Assembly: GCA_016187925.1 (NCBI GenBank)
Contig: JACPIS010000001.1
Span: 124,001-188,000, forward strand
Direction of reading: 5' to 3'
DNA length: 64,000 bases
Origin: Opitutia bacterium
Lineage (GTDB): Bacteria; Verrucomicrobiota; Verrucomicrobiia; Opitutales; Opitutaceae
Positions 32,028-41,498 of this stretch are shown in pieces. The notes under the pieces are model-generated. The model was not told the DNA's origin and made no database searches. It worked only from the letters and a program-made list of their open reading frames with translations. Both the position numbers and the translations under genes were made by a program. Numbering within the stretch: the first letter of the stretch is position 1; every line of letters starts with the position of its first letter.

Positions 32028-32591
32028 ATGGAGCTGAACCTTCACCCGATTTCCACCCAGTGTTGCGTTTCCGGACGTGCGTTTGCCGAGGGCGACCGCG
32101 TCGTCTGCTATCTCGTCCGCGAGGACAACGGCCTGACCGGCCGGCGCGACCTGCTCGAGAGCGAGGACGCCAACCTGCCCAAGTCCGCCGAGGTGTATTG
32201 CCGCTGGGTCCTGAACTTCAAGCCGCGCCGCGGCGACGAGAATCCCGACCGCGCCCTGAAGTTCACCGCCGAAAGCCTTTTCCTGACGTTGGCCGATCCG
32301 GCCAATCCGCCGAGCGAGACGAACACCCCGCTGCTGCAGTTCCTCGCGCTCCTGCTCGAACGCAAGAAGCTCATCAAGCCGCGCGGCCTGACCGAGGATG
32401 GCGTGCGGCAAGTCTACGAGCACATGCGCACGCACCAGAACTACGAGGTGCCGGTCGGCACGCTCGACGATGCGTTCTTCCTGAAGATTCAGGAGCAGCT
32501 CGGCGTGCTCGTCGGCACGCCCAAGCCGAAGGCAGTGGTTTCGACTGAGCCGCAGCCGGCGTCCGCTACGCAGCCGGCCGCCACGAGTTGA
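32028..32591 (+). CDS. conserved hypothetical protein
   Basis: Intact ORF with SD-like AGGAGG (about 32011) upstream of ATG. Confidence 0.6.
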   Translation: MELNLHPISTQCCVSGRAFAEGDRVVCYLVREDNGLTGRRDLLESEDANLPKSAEVYCRWVLNFKPRRGDENPDRALKFTAESLFLTLADPANPPSETNTPLLQFLALLLERKKLIKPRGLTEDGVRQVYEHMRTHQNYEVPVGTLDDAFFLKIQEQLGVLVGTPKPKAVVSTEPQPASATQPAATS

Positions 32592-32640
32592 GCGACGTAG
32601 GGCTCGACCTCGCGTCGAGCCTATCGGGCTTGGTCGCGGT

Positions 32641-32716
32641 GTAGGAGCCTGCTTGCAGGCGATAGGGACGTGCGCCAACGGATCGTGTGCTGAATCGCCT
32701 GCAGGCAGACTCCTGC
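32641..32716. repeat. intergenic palindromic element, GTAGGAGCCTGC family
   Basis: GTAGGAGCCTGCTTGCAGGCGAT ... ATCGCCTGCAGGCAGACTCCTGC, arms about 20/23 complementary; second copy at 62435-62490. Confidence 0.7.
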
Positions 32717-32776
32717 AAATAGGAAAGCAGGAGGAGGCCTCACGCGAGGTGAGGCCCTGCCGAAAAACGCCAGCTA

Positions 32777-32805
32777 CAAAAAAACCCGCGGCGACGCGGG
32801 CTTTT
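32777..32805 (-). terminator. bidirectional-type terminator between convergent genes
   Basis: AAAAAAACCCGCGgcgaCGCGGGCTTTT; minus strand ends in 7 T. Confidence 0.8.
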
Positions 32806-32854
32806 GCTGTGTCGGCTCAGCTGGAGCTGAGCCTTTCAAACGGAGTGGGCCGGC

Positions 32855-34612
32855 TCAGGCCTCAGCCATCGTGATGTCCGGCTCGAAGCTGACCGCGAGG
32901 CGGTAGACTTGGCCGGGGCGCATGATGAGCGGATGGTCGCGGATGAACATCTGCACATAGTGGATCTTGCCGTAGTTGGTGCGGTAGGCGGGATCGGCGC
33001 TGACGACCTCGGTCTCCTGCCAGTTGGCGTGGAAATCGTCCTTCAGCACGGAGCAGCGGTGACCCAGCGCGCCGAGCGCGGGGGAGGTGCCCATGCGGTA
33101 GCGCGAGTGCGGGGCGCCGATGACGAGCGCCATGCGGAATTTGTCGAGCTGCACCTGGTTTTTCACTGTGTAGGCGAACTCCGCGGAAATCTTGCTGCCG
33201 GTGAACGTCCACTGGACCTTCGCGCTGCCGAGGCCGCGGACGAACTCCTCCTTGGTGTTGATGAGCTCGGGCTGCTCGTAGCGGAAGAAGAACGAGTTCT
33301 TCAGGCCGAGACCGGTGACGCACTTCTGGCCGTAGAACGCGGGCAGGGTGACGTTTTCGCCGAACGTGAGCTCGGGGAGCATGACGGGCAGGTAGACGTT
33401 GTTCGGCCAGTCGAAGACGCCCGGGCTGTGCGGGAACGGCAGGCTGTCGGCCGTGCAGGTCGCGCCGGAGCTGATGAGCGGCAGCTGCACATGCAGGCCG
33501 GACTCGGCGTCGCGGTAGAGGAACAGGCCCTGCTCCTTGCGGTTGGACTTGTCGTAGATGACGAAGCGGCCCGAGGTGCGGGCGGGCTCGGCCTTGACGG
33601 CGTCGGGCATCGCCACGGTCTTGCCGAGGCGGGACCACTGGCAGAGGTAGCGGGCGGCGTCGAAGTTGGCCATGCGCGTGGTGTGCGTGGCGTAGGCGGT
33701 GCGTTCCTCGTCGCGCACGTCGAGGAAACCGTGCTCCTGATCGAGGTAGGTCTGGAAGAAATAATAGAACAGGCGGCGCAGGATATCGAAATACTTGTTC
33801 TTCTGGTCGTCGGGAATCCAGCCGTCGCGCAGGCCCTGCAGGAGGAGGCTGATGCAGTGCATCTGGCCGTAGGCGCCGGCGGCGCGGCCGTAGGCCCAGC
33901 CGAGGCCGTCCGCGCGGACGAGGTCGGGCATGAGCTTGATGTACTTCTCGGCGTAGGTGCGGAGGGTGGGGAGCTTGCGCTCGCGCAGCGCGGAGTTGGC
34001 GTGCAGCTGCAGCGCGGAGCGGGTGAACACGAGCGCCATCACGCCGTAGAGATTGAAGTGGCCGCCGAAGGTGCCCTCGGCGTCGTCGAAGAAACCGGTG
34101 GAGCTGGTCTGCTCGATGCGCTCGACCATGCGCTCGATGAGGCGCGAGGTTTCGTCCTTCTTGGAGAGGCCGAGCGAGTAGCGGCAGACGGCCTTGGCGA
34201 TGTTGAAGGCCTGCCAGTAATTGTCGTAGTCGCTGCGGTGGAGGAGCTGCTTGTCGAGGCGCTGGCGGGTCTCGTCGACGAGGCGCTCCCAGACGGGGTT
34301 GCGCTCCTTGGAGGGACCGAAGCAGAGGAGGCCGAGCGCGGCGTAGGCCAGGCCGTTCTCGGCGGCGGGCTCGGTGAAGGCCTGCGCGGTGATGCAGCGC
34401 GCGGCGAGGTCGATGAGGTCGTGGCCCTTGAGGGTGGTCTCGCCGGTGGCGCGGTAGTACTCGCCGAGGGCGTAGGCGACGTGGCCGGGTTCGTCGGAGC
34501 GGGGATTCTCGCCGGCGATGGGCGAGATGGTGCCGTCGGGGTTGATCGAGTCGAGGTTATGGCCGAGCATTGAGCGGGCCATGTCGAGACATTGCTCGGA
34601 GAAGCTATTCAT
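32855..34612 (-). CDS. hypothetical protein, probable alpha/alpha-barrel plus beta-sandwich
   Basis: 585-aa intact ORF; helical-repeat N-terminal half, beta-rich C-terminal half; family not identified. Confidence 0.65.
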   Translation of the reverse strand: MNSFSEQCLDMARSMLGHNLDSINPDGTISPIAGENPRSDEPGHVAYALGEYYRATGETTLKGHDLIDLAARCITAQAFTEPAAENGLAYAALGLLCFGPSKERNPVWERLVDETRQRLDKQLLHRSDYDNYWQAFNIAKAVCRYSLGLSKKDETSRLIERMVERIEQTSSTGFFDDAEGTFGGHFNLYGVMALVFTRSALQLHANSALRERKLPTLRTYAEKYIKLMPDLVRADGLGWAYGRAAGAYGQMHCISLLLQGLRDGWIPDDQKNKYFDILRRLFYYFFQTYLDQEHGFLDVRDEERTAYATHTTRMANFDAARYLCQWSRLGKTVAMPDAVKAEPARTSGRFVIYDKSNRKEQGLFLYRDAESGLHVQLPLISSGATCTADSLPFPHSPGVFDWPNNVYLPVMLPELTFGENVTLPAFYGQKCVTGLGLKNSFFFRYEQPELINTKEEFVRGLGSAKVQWTFTGSKISAEFAYTVKNQVQLDKFRMALVIGAPHSRYRMGTSPALGALGHRCSVLKDDFHANWQETEVVSADPAYRTNYGKIHYVQMFIRDHPLIMRPGQVYRLAVSFEPDITMAEA

Positions 34613-34663
34613 TCGGTCGGAACGGGAGGTTGTTTGGTGTGGGTGCGGGCGGGCAAGGGAAAG

Positions 34664-35845
34664 TTAGCGGGCGATGAGCTTGAGGAACTCGGCGTTCGTC
34701 TTGGTCTTCGCGAGGCGGGTGACCATCGTGTCGGTGGCCTCCTCGATCTTCTGCTGCACGAGGGCGCGGCGGAAGAAATGGATGCCCTCGAGGGTCTTTT
34801 CGTCGAGCAGCAGCTCCTCCTTGCGGGTGCCGGAGGCGGCGACGTTGATCGCGGGCCAGATGCGCATCTCGGCGGCCTTGCGGTCGAGCACGAGCTCCAT
34901 GTTGCCGGTGCCCTTGAACTCCTGGAAGATCACGTCGTCCATGCGGCTGCCGGTCTCGACGAGGATGGAGGCGATGATGGTGAGCGAGCCGCCGTCCTCG
35001 GTATTGCGGGCGGAGGCGAAGAGCTGGCGGGGCTTCTCCAGGGCGCGGACATCGAGGCCGCCGGAGCCGGTGCGGCCGGAGTTGCGCTGCGTGTTGTGCG
35101 CGCGGGCCAGGCGGGTGAGGGAATCGAGGAAGAGCACCACGTCCTTGCCGGCCTCGACGAGGCGCTTGGCGCGCTCGATGCAGAGATCGGCGATGCGGAT
35201 GTGGTTCTCGACGGCCTCGTCGTTGGACGACGCCCAGACCTCGGCGGGCACGCTGCGCTTGAAATCGGTGACTTCCTCGGGGCGCTCGTCGACGAGCAGG
35301 ATCATGACGTGGCACTCCGGGTGGTTTTCCAGGACGCCGAGCGCCATGTCGCGCAGCATGGTGGTCTTGCCGGTGCGGGGCGGGGCGACGATGAGGCCGC
35401 GGGTGCCCTTGCCGATGGGGCAGAAGAGGTCGACGACGCGCGTGGTCATGCGGCCGTCCTTCATCTCGAGTTTGAGGTGCTCGTTCGGCGTGATCGTGAG
35501 GAGATTGACGAACTCCACCATCCGGCGGCGCGCCTCGATGTCCAACGTGTCGACCTTCTCGATGAAGCGGACCTTCGGATTCGGGAAGCGGTTGTCGGGC
35601 GTGGCCTGCGCGGTGATCATGCTGCCCTGGTTCAGCTTGAAGCGGCGGATGAGCTCGCGCGGCACGAAGGGATCGGTGGGGCGGCGTTTGCCGAAGCGCG
35701 CGAGATCGAGCAACGAGCCGTTGCGGCTGTTGTCGATGTCGAGGATGCCTTCGACGCGGACGGAATTGTCCGGCTGGGCCGGGGGCTGGGCGGGAGCGGG
35801 AGCCTGGGACGCCGGAGCGGCCTCAGACTGATTTTCTTTTTCCAT
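34664..35845 (-). CDS. rho: transcription termination factor Rho (second paralog, short form)
   Basis: [57 protein letters not shown]. Confidence 0.94.
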   Translation of the reverse strand: MEKENQSEAAPASQAPAPAQPPAQPDNSVRVEGILDIDNSRNGSLLDLARFGKRRPTDPFVPRELIRRFKLNQGSMITAQATPDNRFPNPKVRFIEKVDTLDIEARRRMVEFVNLLTITPNEHLKLEMKDGRMTTRVVDLFCPIGKGTRGLIVAPPRTGKTTMLRDMALGVLENHPECHVMILLVDERPEEVTDFKRSVPAEVWASSNDEAVENHIRIADLCIERAKRLVEAGKDVVLFLDSLTRLARAHNTQRNSGRTGSGGLDVRALEKPRQLFASARNTEDGGSLTIIASILVETGSRMDDVIFQEFKGTGNMELVLDRKAAEMRIWPAINVAASGTRKEELLLDEKTLEGIHFFRRALVQQKIEEATDTMVTRLAKTKTNAEFLKLIAR

Positions 35846-35939
35846 ACAAAGCGGTGTTGAACAGCTGCCGAGACTTGACCGCTAAATCCGTCGACGGCAT
35901 TTAGGGCTCTGCGAACCCCAACCCCAAAAGGAGAAACCA

Positions 35940-37890
35940 GTGACGGACCAAACGATTACCTCAGTGTCCCGGGAGAGTCAAACCCTCGGCCGAGTTCAAG
36001 GGCCAAGCAAACCTTGGCAGCTTCGCGGTTTACCGTAGGCTCTACGCCGAGTCTGTCAACGCTCCAGAGAAATTTTGGGCCAAACAGGGCAAGGAACACA
36101 TCGTCTGGCGCAAACCTTTCCGGCAGGTCCTGCAATGGAAGTCGCCGCACGCCAAGTGGTTCGTAGGTGGCAAGTTGAACGTCGCCGAAAACTGCCTCGA
36201 TCGCCATCTCGGCACGGCGCGCGAGAACAAGGCCGCATTAATTTTCGAAGGCGAGCCGGGCGACGTCCGCACGATCACCTACAAGCAGCTGCATTTCCAC
36301 GTCTGCCGCCTCGCGCACATCCTCGAGAACATGGGCGTCAAGGCCGGCGATCGCGTCGCCATCTACCTGCCGATGATTCCCGAGGCGATCATCGCGATGC
36401 TCGGCTGCGCGCGCGTCGGCGCCGTGCACACGGTCGTCTTCGGCGGCTTCAGCCCCGAGGCGCTCAAGGACCGCATCAACGACTGCAAGGCCAAGCTCGT
36501 CATCACCGCCGACGGCGGCTGGCGCCGCGGCAAGGTCATCGAGCTGAAGGCCAACGTCGACAAGGCCGTCGAGGGCGCGCCGTGCGTGCAGAGCGTGCTC
36601 GTCGTCAAGCGCTGCGGCAATCCCGTCAACATGGTCGAGGGCCGCGACACCTGGTGGCGCGAGGCCTGGGAAGGCGCGCCGAATTACCACGACGCGAAAG
36701 CCTTCGATTCAGAGCACCCGCTCTTCATCCTCTACACCAGCGGCTCCACCGGCAAACCCAAGGGCGTGCTCCACACCAGCGCCGGCTACCTGCTCGGCGC
36801 GAAGCTCAGCTCGCACTTCGTCTTCGATCTCAAGGAAAACGACCGCTACTTCTGCTCGGCCGACATCGGTTGGATCACCGGCCACAGCTACGTCGTCTAC
36901 GGCCTGCTGGCCAACGGCGCGACGATCTTCCTCTACGAGGGCGCGCCCAACCAGCCGCAGCCCGACCGGTTCTGGCAGATGATCGACCGGCACGGCCTCA
37001 CCATCCTCTACACCGCGCCGACCGCCATCCGCGCCTTCATGCGCTGGGGCGACAACTACGTGCTCAGCCACCGCCTCGACTCGCTCCGCCTGCTCGGCAC
37101 CGTCGGCGAGCCCATCAACCCCGAGGCGTGGATGTGGTATCACCGGATGATCGGCAAAAAGAAATGCCCGATCGTCGACACTTGGTGGCAGACCGAGACC
37201 GGCTCCATCATGATCACGCCGCTCCCCGGCATCACACCGACCAAGCCCGGCTCGGCCACGCTGCCGTTCTTCGGCGTCGCGCCGAAGGTCGTCGATTCCG
37301 ACGGCAACGAGGTCCCGCGCAACAGCGGCGGCAAGCTCGTCATCACGAAGCCCTGGCCCTCGATGCTCCGCACGCTCTGGGGCGATGACGAGCGCTTCAA
37401 GAAGGCCTATTACAGCGAATTCCCGCACAAGCCCGACCTGTACTTCACCGGCGACGGCGCCCGGCAGGACAAGGACGGCTACTTTTGGATCGTCGGCCGC
37501 ATCGACGATGTGCTCAACGTCTCCGGTCATCGCATCGGCACCGCCGAGGTCGAGAGCGCGCTCGTCTCGCACCCGATGGTCGCCGAGGCCGCCGCCGTCG
37601 GCCGTCCCGACGAACTCAAAGGGCAGTCGCTCGTCGTCTTCGTCACGCTCAAAGCCGGCCAGCAGGCCAGCGAGGAGCTGAAGGAGACGCTGCGCAACCA
37701 CGTCGGCAAGGAGATCGGCTCGCTCGCGAAGCCCGACCAGATCCGCTTCGCCGCCGGTCTGCCCAAGACGCGCTCCGGGAAAATCATGCGCCGCCTGCTC
37801 AAGGAGCTCGCCACGAGCGGCGACATCAAGGGCGACACGACCACGCTCGAGGACTTTTCCGTCATCGCCGCCCTCCAACAGGACGAATGA
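35940..37890 (+). CDS. acs: acetyl-CoA synthetase (AMP-forming), apparent frameshift near the N-terminus (about 35978-35982)
   Basis: SD AAAAGGAG then GTG ([14 protein letters not shown]); the family sequence continues in another frame: [25 protein letters not shown]...[19 protein letters not shown]...[15 protein letters not shown]. Confidence 0.85.
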
Positions 37891-37907
37891 TCTCCCGCTC
37901 CGGCTAA

Positions 37908-38459
37908 ATGTTTCTGGCTCCCGCAGGGGCCACCAAACCACGGGCAGCCTTCACGCTGCTCGAGTTGCTGGCTGTCCTCGCGCTCATCGCGGTGCTGACC
38001 GGACTTGTCCTCGGCGGCGGCCGCTATGCCAACGAACATGGCCGCACCGCGCGCGCCAAGGCCGAGCTGGCGGCGCTCTCCGCGGCGCTTGAAGCCTATC
38101 AGCGCGCTTACGGCGACTACCCGCAAACCGACGACGAGGCCCGGCTGCTCCAATCGTTGCTTGGCCGGCGCGGTCCGCTCGGGGCGACGGTTGCCGGCCG
38201 CCCGTTGATTGAAACGGTCAAATTCACGACCGCTGACGCGCACGATCCGTTTATCGACGCGACCGCGGTGCTGGCCGACCCGTGGGGCCGCGCCTACGTC
38301 TACGCCTACAAGGTGCCTGCGGTCGGCTGGAGCAATCCCGGCTATGTGCTCTATTCGCCCGGTCCCGACGGGAAAGAGTCGGGCGCATTGCTGCCCGGCG
38401 GTCTGGTCGATTCCACGTCGCCGGAAAACGCCGACAATCTCTACGCCAACCGTCCATGA
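37908..38459 (+). CDS. GspG-like pseudopilin
   Basis: AFTLLELLAVLALIAVLTGL prepilin motif; DPWGRAYVYAYK...YSPGPDGKE. Confidence 0.85.
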   Translation: MFLAPAGATKPRAAFTLLELLAVLALIAVLTGLVLGGGRYANEHGRTARAKAELAALSAALEAYQRAYGDYPQTDDEARLLQSLLGRRGPLGATVAGRPLIETVKFTTADAHDPFIDATAVLADPWGRAYVYAYKVPAVGWSNPGYVLYSPGPDGKESGALLPGGLVDSTSPENADNLYANRP

Positions 38460-38494
38460 CCTCGTCTCACCCGCCGTCGCCACTTTCCGTCCGC

Positions 38495-38560
38495 GGGAGG
38501 GGCTTTACGCCCCGACTTCCGGCTACGGCCTCCGCCTCGTCGGGGCATAAAGCCCCTCCC
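38495..38560. repeat. intergenic palindrome inside the pseudopilin cluster
   Basis: GGGAGGGGCTTTACGCCCCGAC ... GTCGGGGCATAAAGCCCCTCCC, 21 of 22 complementary. Confidence 0.75.
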
Positions 38561-38578
38561 ACATTCCCTCGGCTGAGA

Positions 38579-39271
38579 ATGTCTGATTCGCCCGCACGGT
38601 TCCGCGCTGCCGCCCACGATTCGCGCCATCGTCACCGCCGGGGCTTCACGTTGCTCGAGCTGCTGGCGGTCATCGCGATCATCGGCATCCTGGCGGCACT
38701 GCTGTTTCCAAGTTTCGGGGCGGCGCGCCGTTCGGCGAATCACGCGAAGACGCGCGTGCAATTCAGTCAGTGGGCCGCGGCCATCGAGTCTTTCCGCGCG
38801 GAATATGGCTACTATCCGCAATTCCACGACTCGAATCTCGTCAACCCGCCCGGGCAGAACACCGACCCGTCGTCGTTGCATCTCTTCCACGACTTGCTCG
38901 CGGCCCGGCGGCGCGACGGCTCGGTTTTGCCCGCCTACAACACCGCGGATGCGCTGAATCCCGAGACGCAGAACCGGAAGCTCATCGCGTTTCACGCCTT
39001 CAGCGAAGCCGACTTGGCCGACGCGAGCGCTCCGTCGCCGCACTTGCTGCGCGATGCCTTCGGCAACACCGAGATCGCCGTGCTCGTGGACCGCAATCTC
39101 GATGGGGTCATCAACGCGACCGACTATCCGGGCGGCTGGCCGCTGGTCGCCGGCCTGCGCCCGACGCCGACCGACCTCCCAGCCACCGGCGTGCACGCCG
39201 GGGCCGTCTTCTACGCACCGGCACCCGAGGCCACCGCCGCCGCCCCGGAGTTTGTCTTCAGTTGGAAATGA
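38579..39271 (+). CDS. prepilin-type N-terminal domain protein (pseudopilin)
   Basis: RRGFTLLELLAVIAIIGILAALLFP. Confidence 0.85.
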   Translation: MSDSPARFRAAAHDSRHRHRRGFTLLELLAVIAIIGILAALLFPSFGAARRSANHAKTRVQFSQWAAAIESFRAEYGYYPQFHDSNLVNPPGQNTDPSSLHLFHDLLAARRRDGSVLPAYNTADALNPETQNRKLIAFHAFSEADLADASAPSPHLLRDAFGNTEIAVLVDRNLDGVINATDYPGGWPLVAGLRPTPTDLPATGVHAGAVFYAPAPEATAAAPEFVFSWK

Positions 39272-39963
39272 CTCCGCGCCGCTCCATCGCTGCATATACG
39301 CTGCTCGAGCTGCTTGTGGTCGTGGGACTCGTTGCCGGTCTCTCGTTTTTTCTGGTTGGCGGGTTGCGCGGCGGTGGCCGGTCGGTCGCGCTGCAATCGG
39401 GCCAGTCAACGCTGGCCAATCTCGTCACGGCGGCGCGCACCAAGGCCATGGCCTCGGGCCAGTCGGCCCGGATATTGGTCCATGTCGACCCGGGCAGCGC
39501 CGACGCTTCCACCCGTTACCTTCGCTACCTCGTGCTCCAGGTTCAGGCGGGCGGCGTCTGGCAGCCGGTGCCGGTCGCAGAGGCATATTTGCTCGAGGGC
39601 GTTTTCGTGGTGCCGGGCAACTTCGCCAACATGCCCGCCGGACTCTTCGCGGCGGACACCGTCACGCCTTGGACGAAATCGGATGGCTCGCCGCTGCGTT
39701 CCACGGCGCTCCGGACCGCCTCGATCACTTCCGAGATCATCAACTCCACCGCGGCTGAACAGTGGGTGAGCATCACCTTCGCCGCCGCCGGCACGACCGC
39801 GCAGTCGGGCGATCTGATCCTGGCGCTAGGGAAAATCCGCCCGCCCGGCTCCTCTGCGCCGGGCGACGCGCCGGTGGAATTGGAGAATCCCGAGGAAGTG
39901 CGCGGGCTCGCCCTGAGCGCCTACGGTCTGCCCGTGCTCGTGAATGGCCGCGCCAGTTTTTGA
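39268..39963 (+). CDS. pseudopilin (GspH-like)
   Basis: AYTLLELLVVVGLVAGLSFFLVGGL; ATGA overlap with the previous gene. Confidence 0.8.
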   Translation: MTPRRSIAAYTLLELLVVVGLVAGLSFFLVGGLRGGGRSVALQSGQSTLANLVTAARTKAMASGQSARILVHVDPGSADASTRYLRYLVLQVQAGGVWQPVPVAEAYLLEGVFVVPGNFANMPAGLFAADTVTPWTKSDGSPLRSTALRTASITSEIINSTAAEQWVSITFAAAGTTAQSGDLILALGKIRPPGSSAPGDAPVELENPEEVRGLALSAYGLPVLVNGRASF

Positions 39964-39966
39964 GCC

Positions 39967-40494
39967 ATGCTTCGCCCGCGCTTACGTTGTGCCTTCTCGC
40001 TGATCGAGGTCGTGATCGCCGTGGGTATCTTCGCCTTGGCGGTGACTACGGCCCTCGCGCTGCTGCCGGCGCTCACCCGGCAGTCGGGCGACACGACTGA
40101 TGCGCTGACCGCCCAGCGGCTGCCCGATAGGATTCGCGTCGAGCTGCAACGGCTGGCAACCAGCGGCGGCTTTGATGCGCTGGCGAATCGGGTGCCGGTC
40201 ATGACGGCGCCGTTGACCGGCGGACTCGAGCTGGCAGCGGCGCATGATGGTGCAAAACTGCACTCGGTCGGTTACCTGCCGCCAGCGCTCAGCGAGCAGC
40301 TGCCGCTGGCAGAGCAGTATTTTGCCGTCGAAGTCTGGCGCTTTGCACAGCCTCCGCTGGCTTACGATTCCTCGGCCGCGGTACTGGCGCTCTATGTGCG
40401 CGTTTCGTGGCCGTATCGGACGCCCGCGTCGTCCGCGCCCACGGCGTTGGCCGACCGGCAACAGCTCACCTGTGTCGTCTCGCTGCGCCGATGA
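39967..40494 (+). CDS. pseudopilin (GspI-like)
   Basis: CAFSLIEVVIAVGIFALAVTTALALLPAL. Confidence 0.78.
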   Translation: MLRPRLRCAFSLIEVVIAVGIFALAVTTALALLPALTRQSGDTTDALTAQRLPDRIRVELQRLATSGGFDALANRVPVMTAPLTGGLELAAAHDGAKLHSVGYLPPALSEQLPLAEQYFAVEVWRFAQPPLAYDSSAAVLALYVRVSWPYRTPASSAPTALADRQQLTCVVSLRR

Positions 40495-41498
40495 ACAACC
40501 CTCGTCTCACTCGCGGCTTCACCCTGCTCGAATTGCTGGTTGCCGTGACTATCACGCTCCTGCTGGCGGGCGTCATGCTGGCAGTTACGATCGGCACGCT
40601 GAATCTGTGGCGCCGAACCCAGGACGACTTTACCGCTGCCGCCCAGGCTAAACTTGCCCTGGACCTGATCGAGCGTGACCTGCAGGCCGGCGTTTTCCGG
40701 AAGGACGGCGTGAACACCTGGCTGGCGGCGGACGTGATCGATACCGCGGCGGCGCTGGATAATCACGGCTGGCGGACCGCTGCGCGGATGAAGCCGGCGA
40801 CGGGCGAAAGCCTGCGCCTCGTGCCCGAGACGTTGAACGGGCTGGTGCCGGGTATCGCCGCTGCGCGCTTCGGACTATCGGGCGTGTGGCTGCGGTTTAT
40901 CACCACAAACGTCGAGTCAGGCGGCAGCCTGCCAGTCGCCGTTGCCTATCAGTTGGTGCGCCGGCCGGTCAGCGGCAGCAACACCGCGGCGAGCAACCCG
41001 GCCGAGGTGCGCTATTCGCTGTTCCGCTCGGCCGTGGCCGTGGACACGACGTTGGCCAGCGGGTATGACGTGACCGTCTTGGCCTACGGGAGCGGCTCGG
41101 CGAGTCCGAGCGCCACGCGGACGGCCGCCACCCTCACCAATCCAAACACGATGGATGCCCTTGCCACCAACGTCGTGGATCTCGGCGCCTGGCTCTACGT
41201 GCGAGACCCGGCGGGCGCGCTGCGGCGGATTTTTCCGGCCACCGACGCCGATCTGTCGCACGGTGCACGCGATGACGGCACGGCTTCCGATGCCAATCGC
41301 TACCCCGACGTGGCGGATGTCATGGTGCGCATCCTCACGGAGGAGGGCGCCCGCCGGATCGAGGCGATGGAGCAGGGGAGCGGCGCCCTGACCCGGCCCG
41401 CGGACTACGCGACGGATGCCGCCTGGTGGTGGGCCGTGGTCGAGGCCAATTCCCGCGTGTTCGTGCGACGCGTGGAGCGGAAGGGAGGCAGTCTGTGA
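40491..41498 (+). CDS. pseudopilin (GspJ-like)
   Basis: RGFTLLELLVAVTITLLLAGVMLAVTIGTLNLWRR; ATGA overlap. Confidence 0.8.
   Translation: MNNPRLTRGFTLLELLVAVTITLLLAGVMLAVTIGTLNLWRRTQDDFTAAAQAKLALDLIERDLQAGVFRKDGVNTWLAADVIDTAAALDNHGWRTAARMKPATGESLRLVPETLNGLVPGIAAARFGLSGVWLRFITTNVESGGSLPVAVAYQLVRRPVSGSNTAASNPAEVRYSLFRSAVAVDTTLASGYDVTVLAYGSGSASPSATRTAATLTNPNTMDALATNVVDLGAWLYVRDPAGALRRIFPATDADLSHGARDDGTASDANRYPDVADVMVRILTEEGARRIEAMEQGSGALTRPADYATDAAWWWAVVEANSRVFVRRVERKGGSL

Noticed and set aside
35978-35985. Programmed ribosomal frameshift in acs
   Set aside because: No recognisable slippery heptamer, hungry codon or downstream stimulator seen; an indel (real or from sequencing) is simpler, so recoding is not claimed.
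36075-37388. 437-aa plus-strand ORF overlapping acs in another frame
   Set aside because: Arg/His/Gln-rich out-of-frame translation of acs; not the frame that carries conserved acs motifs.
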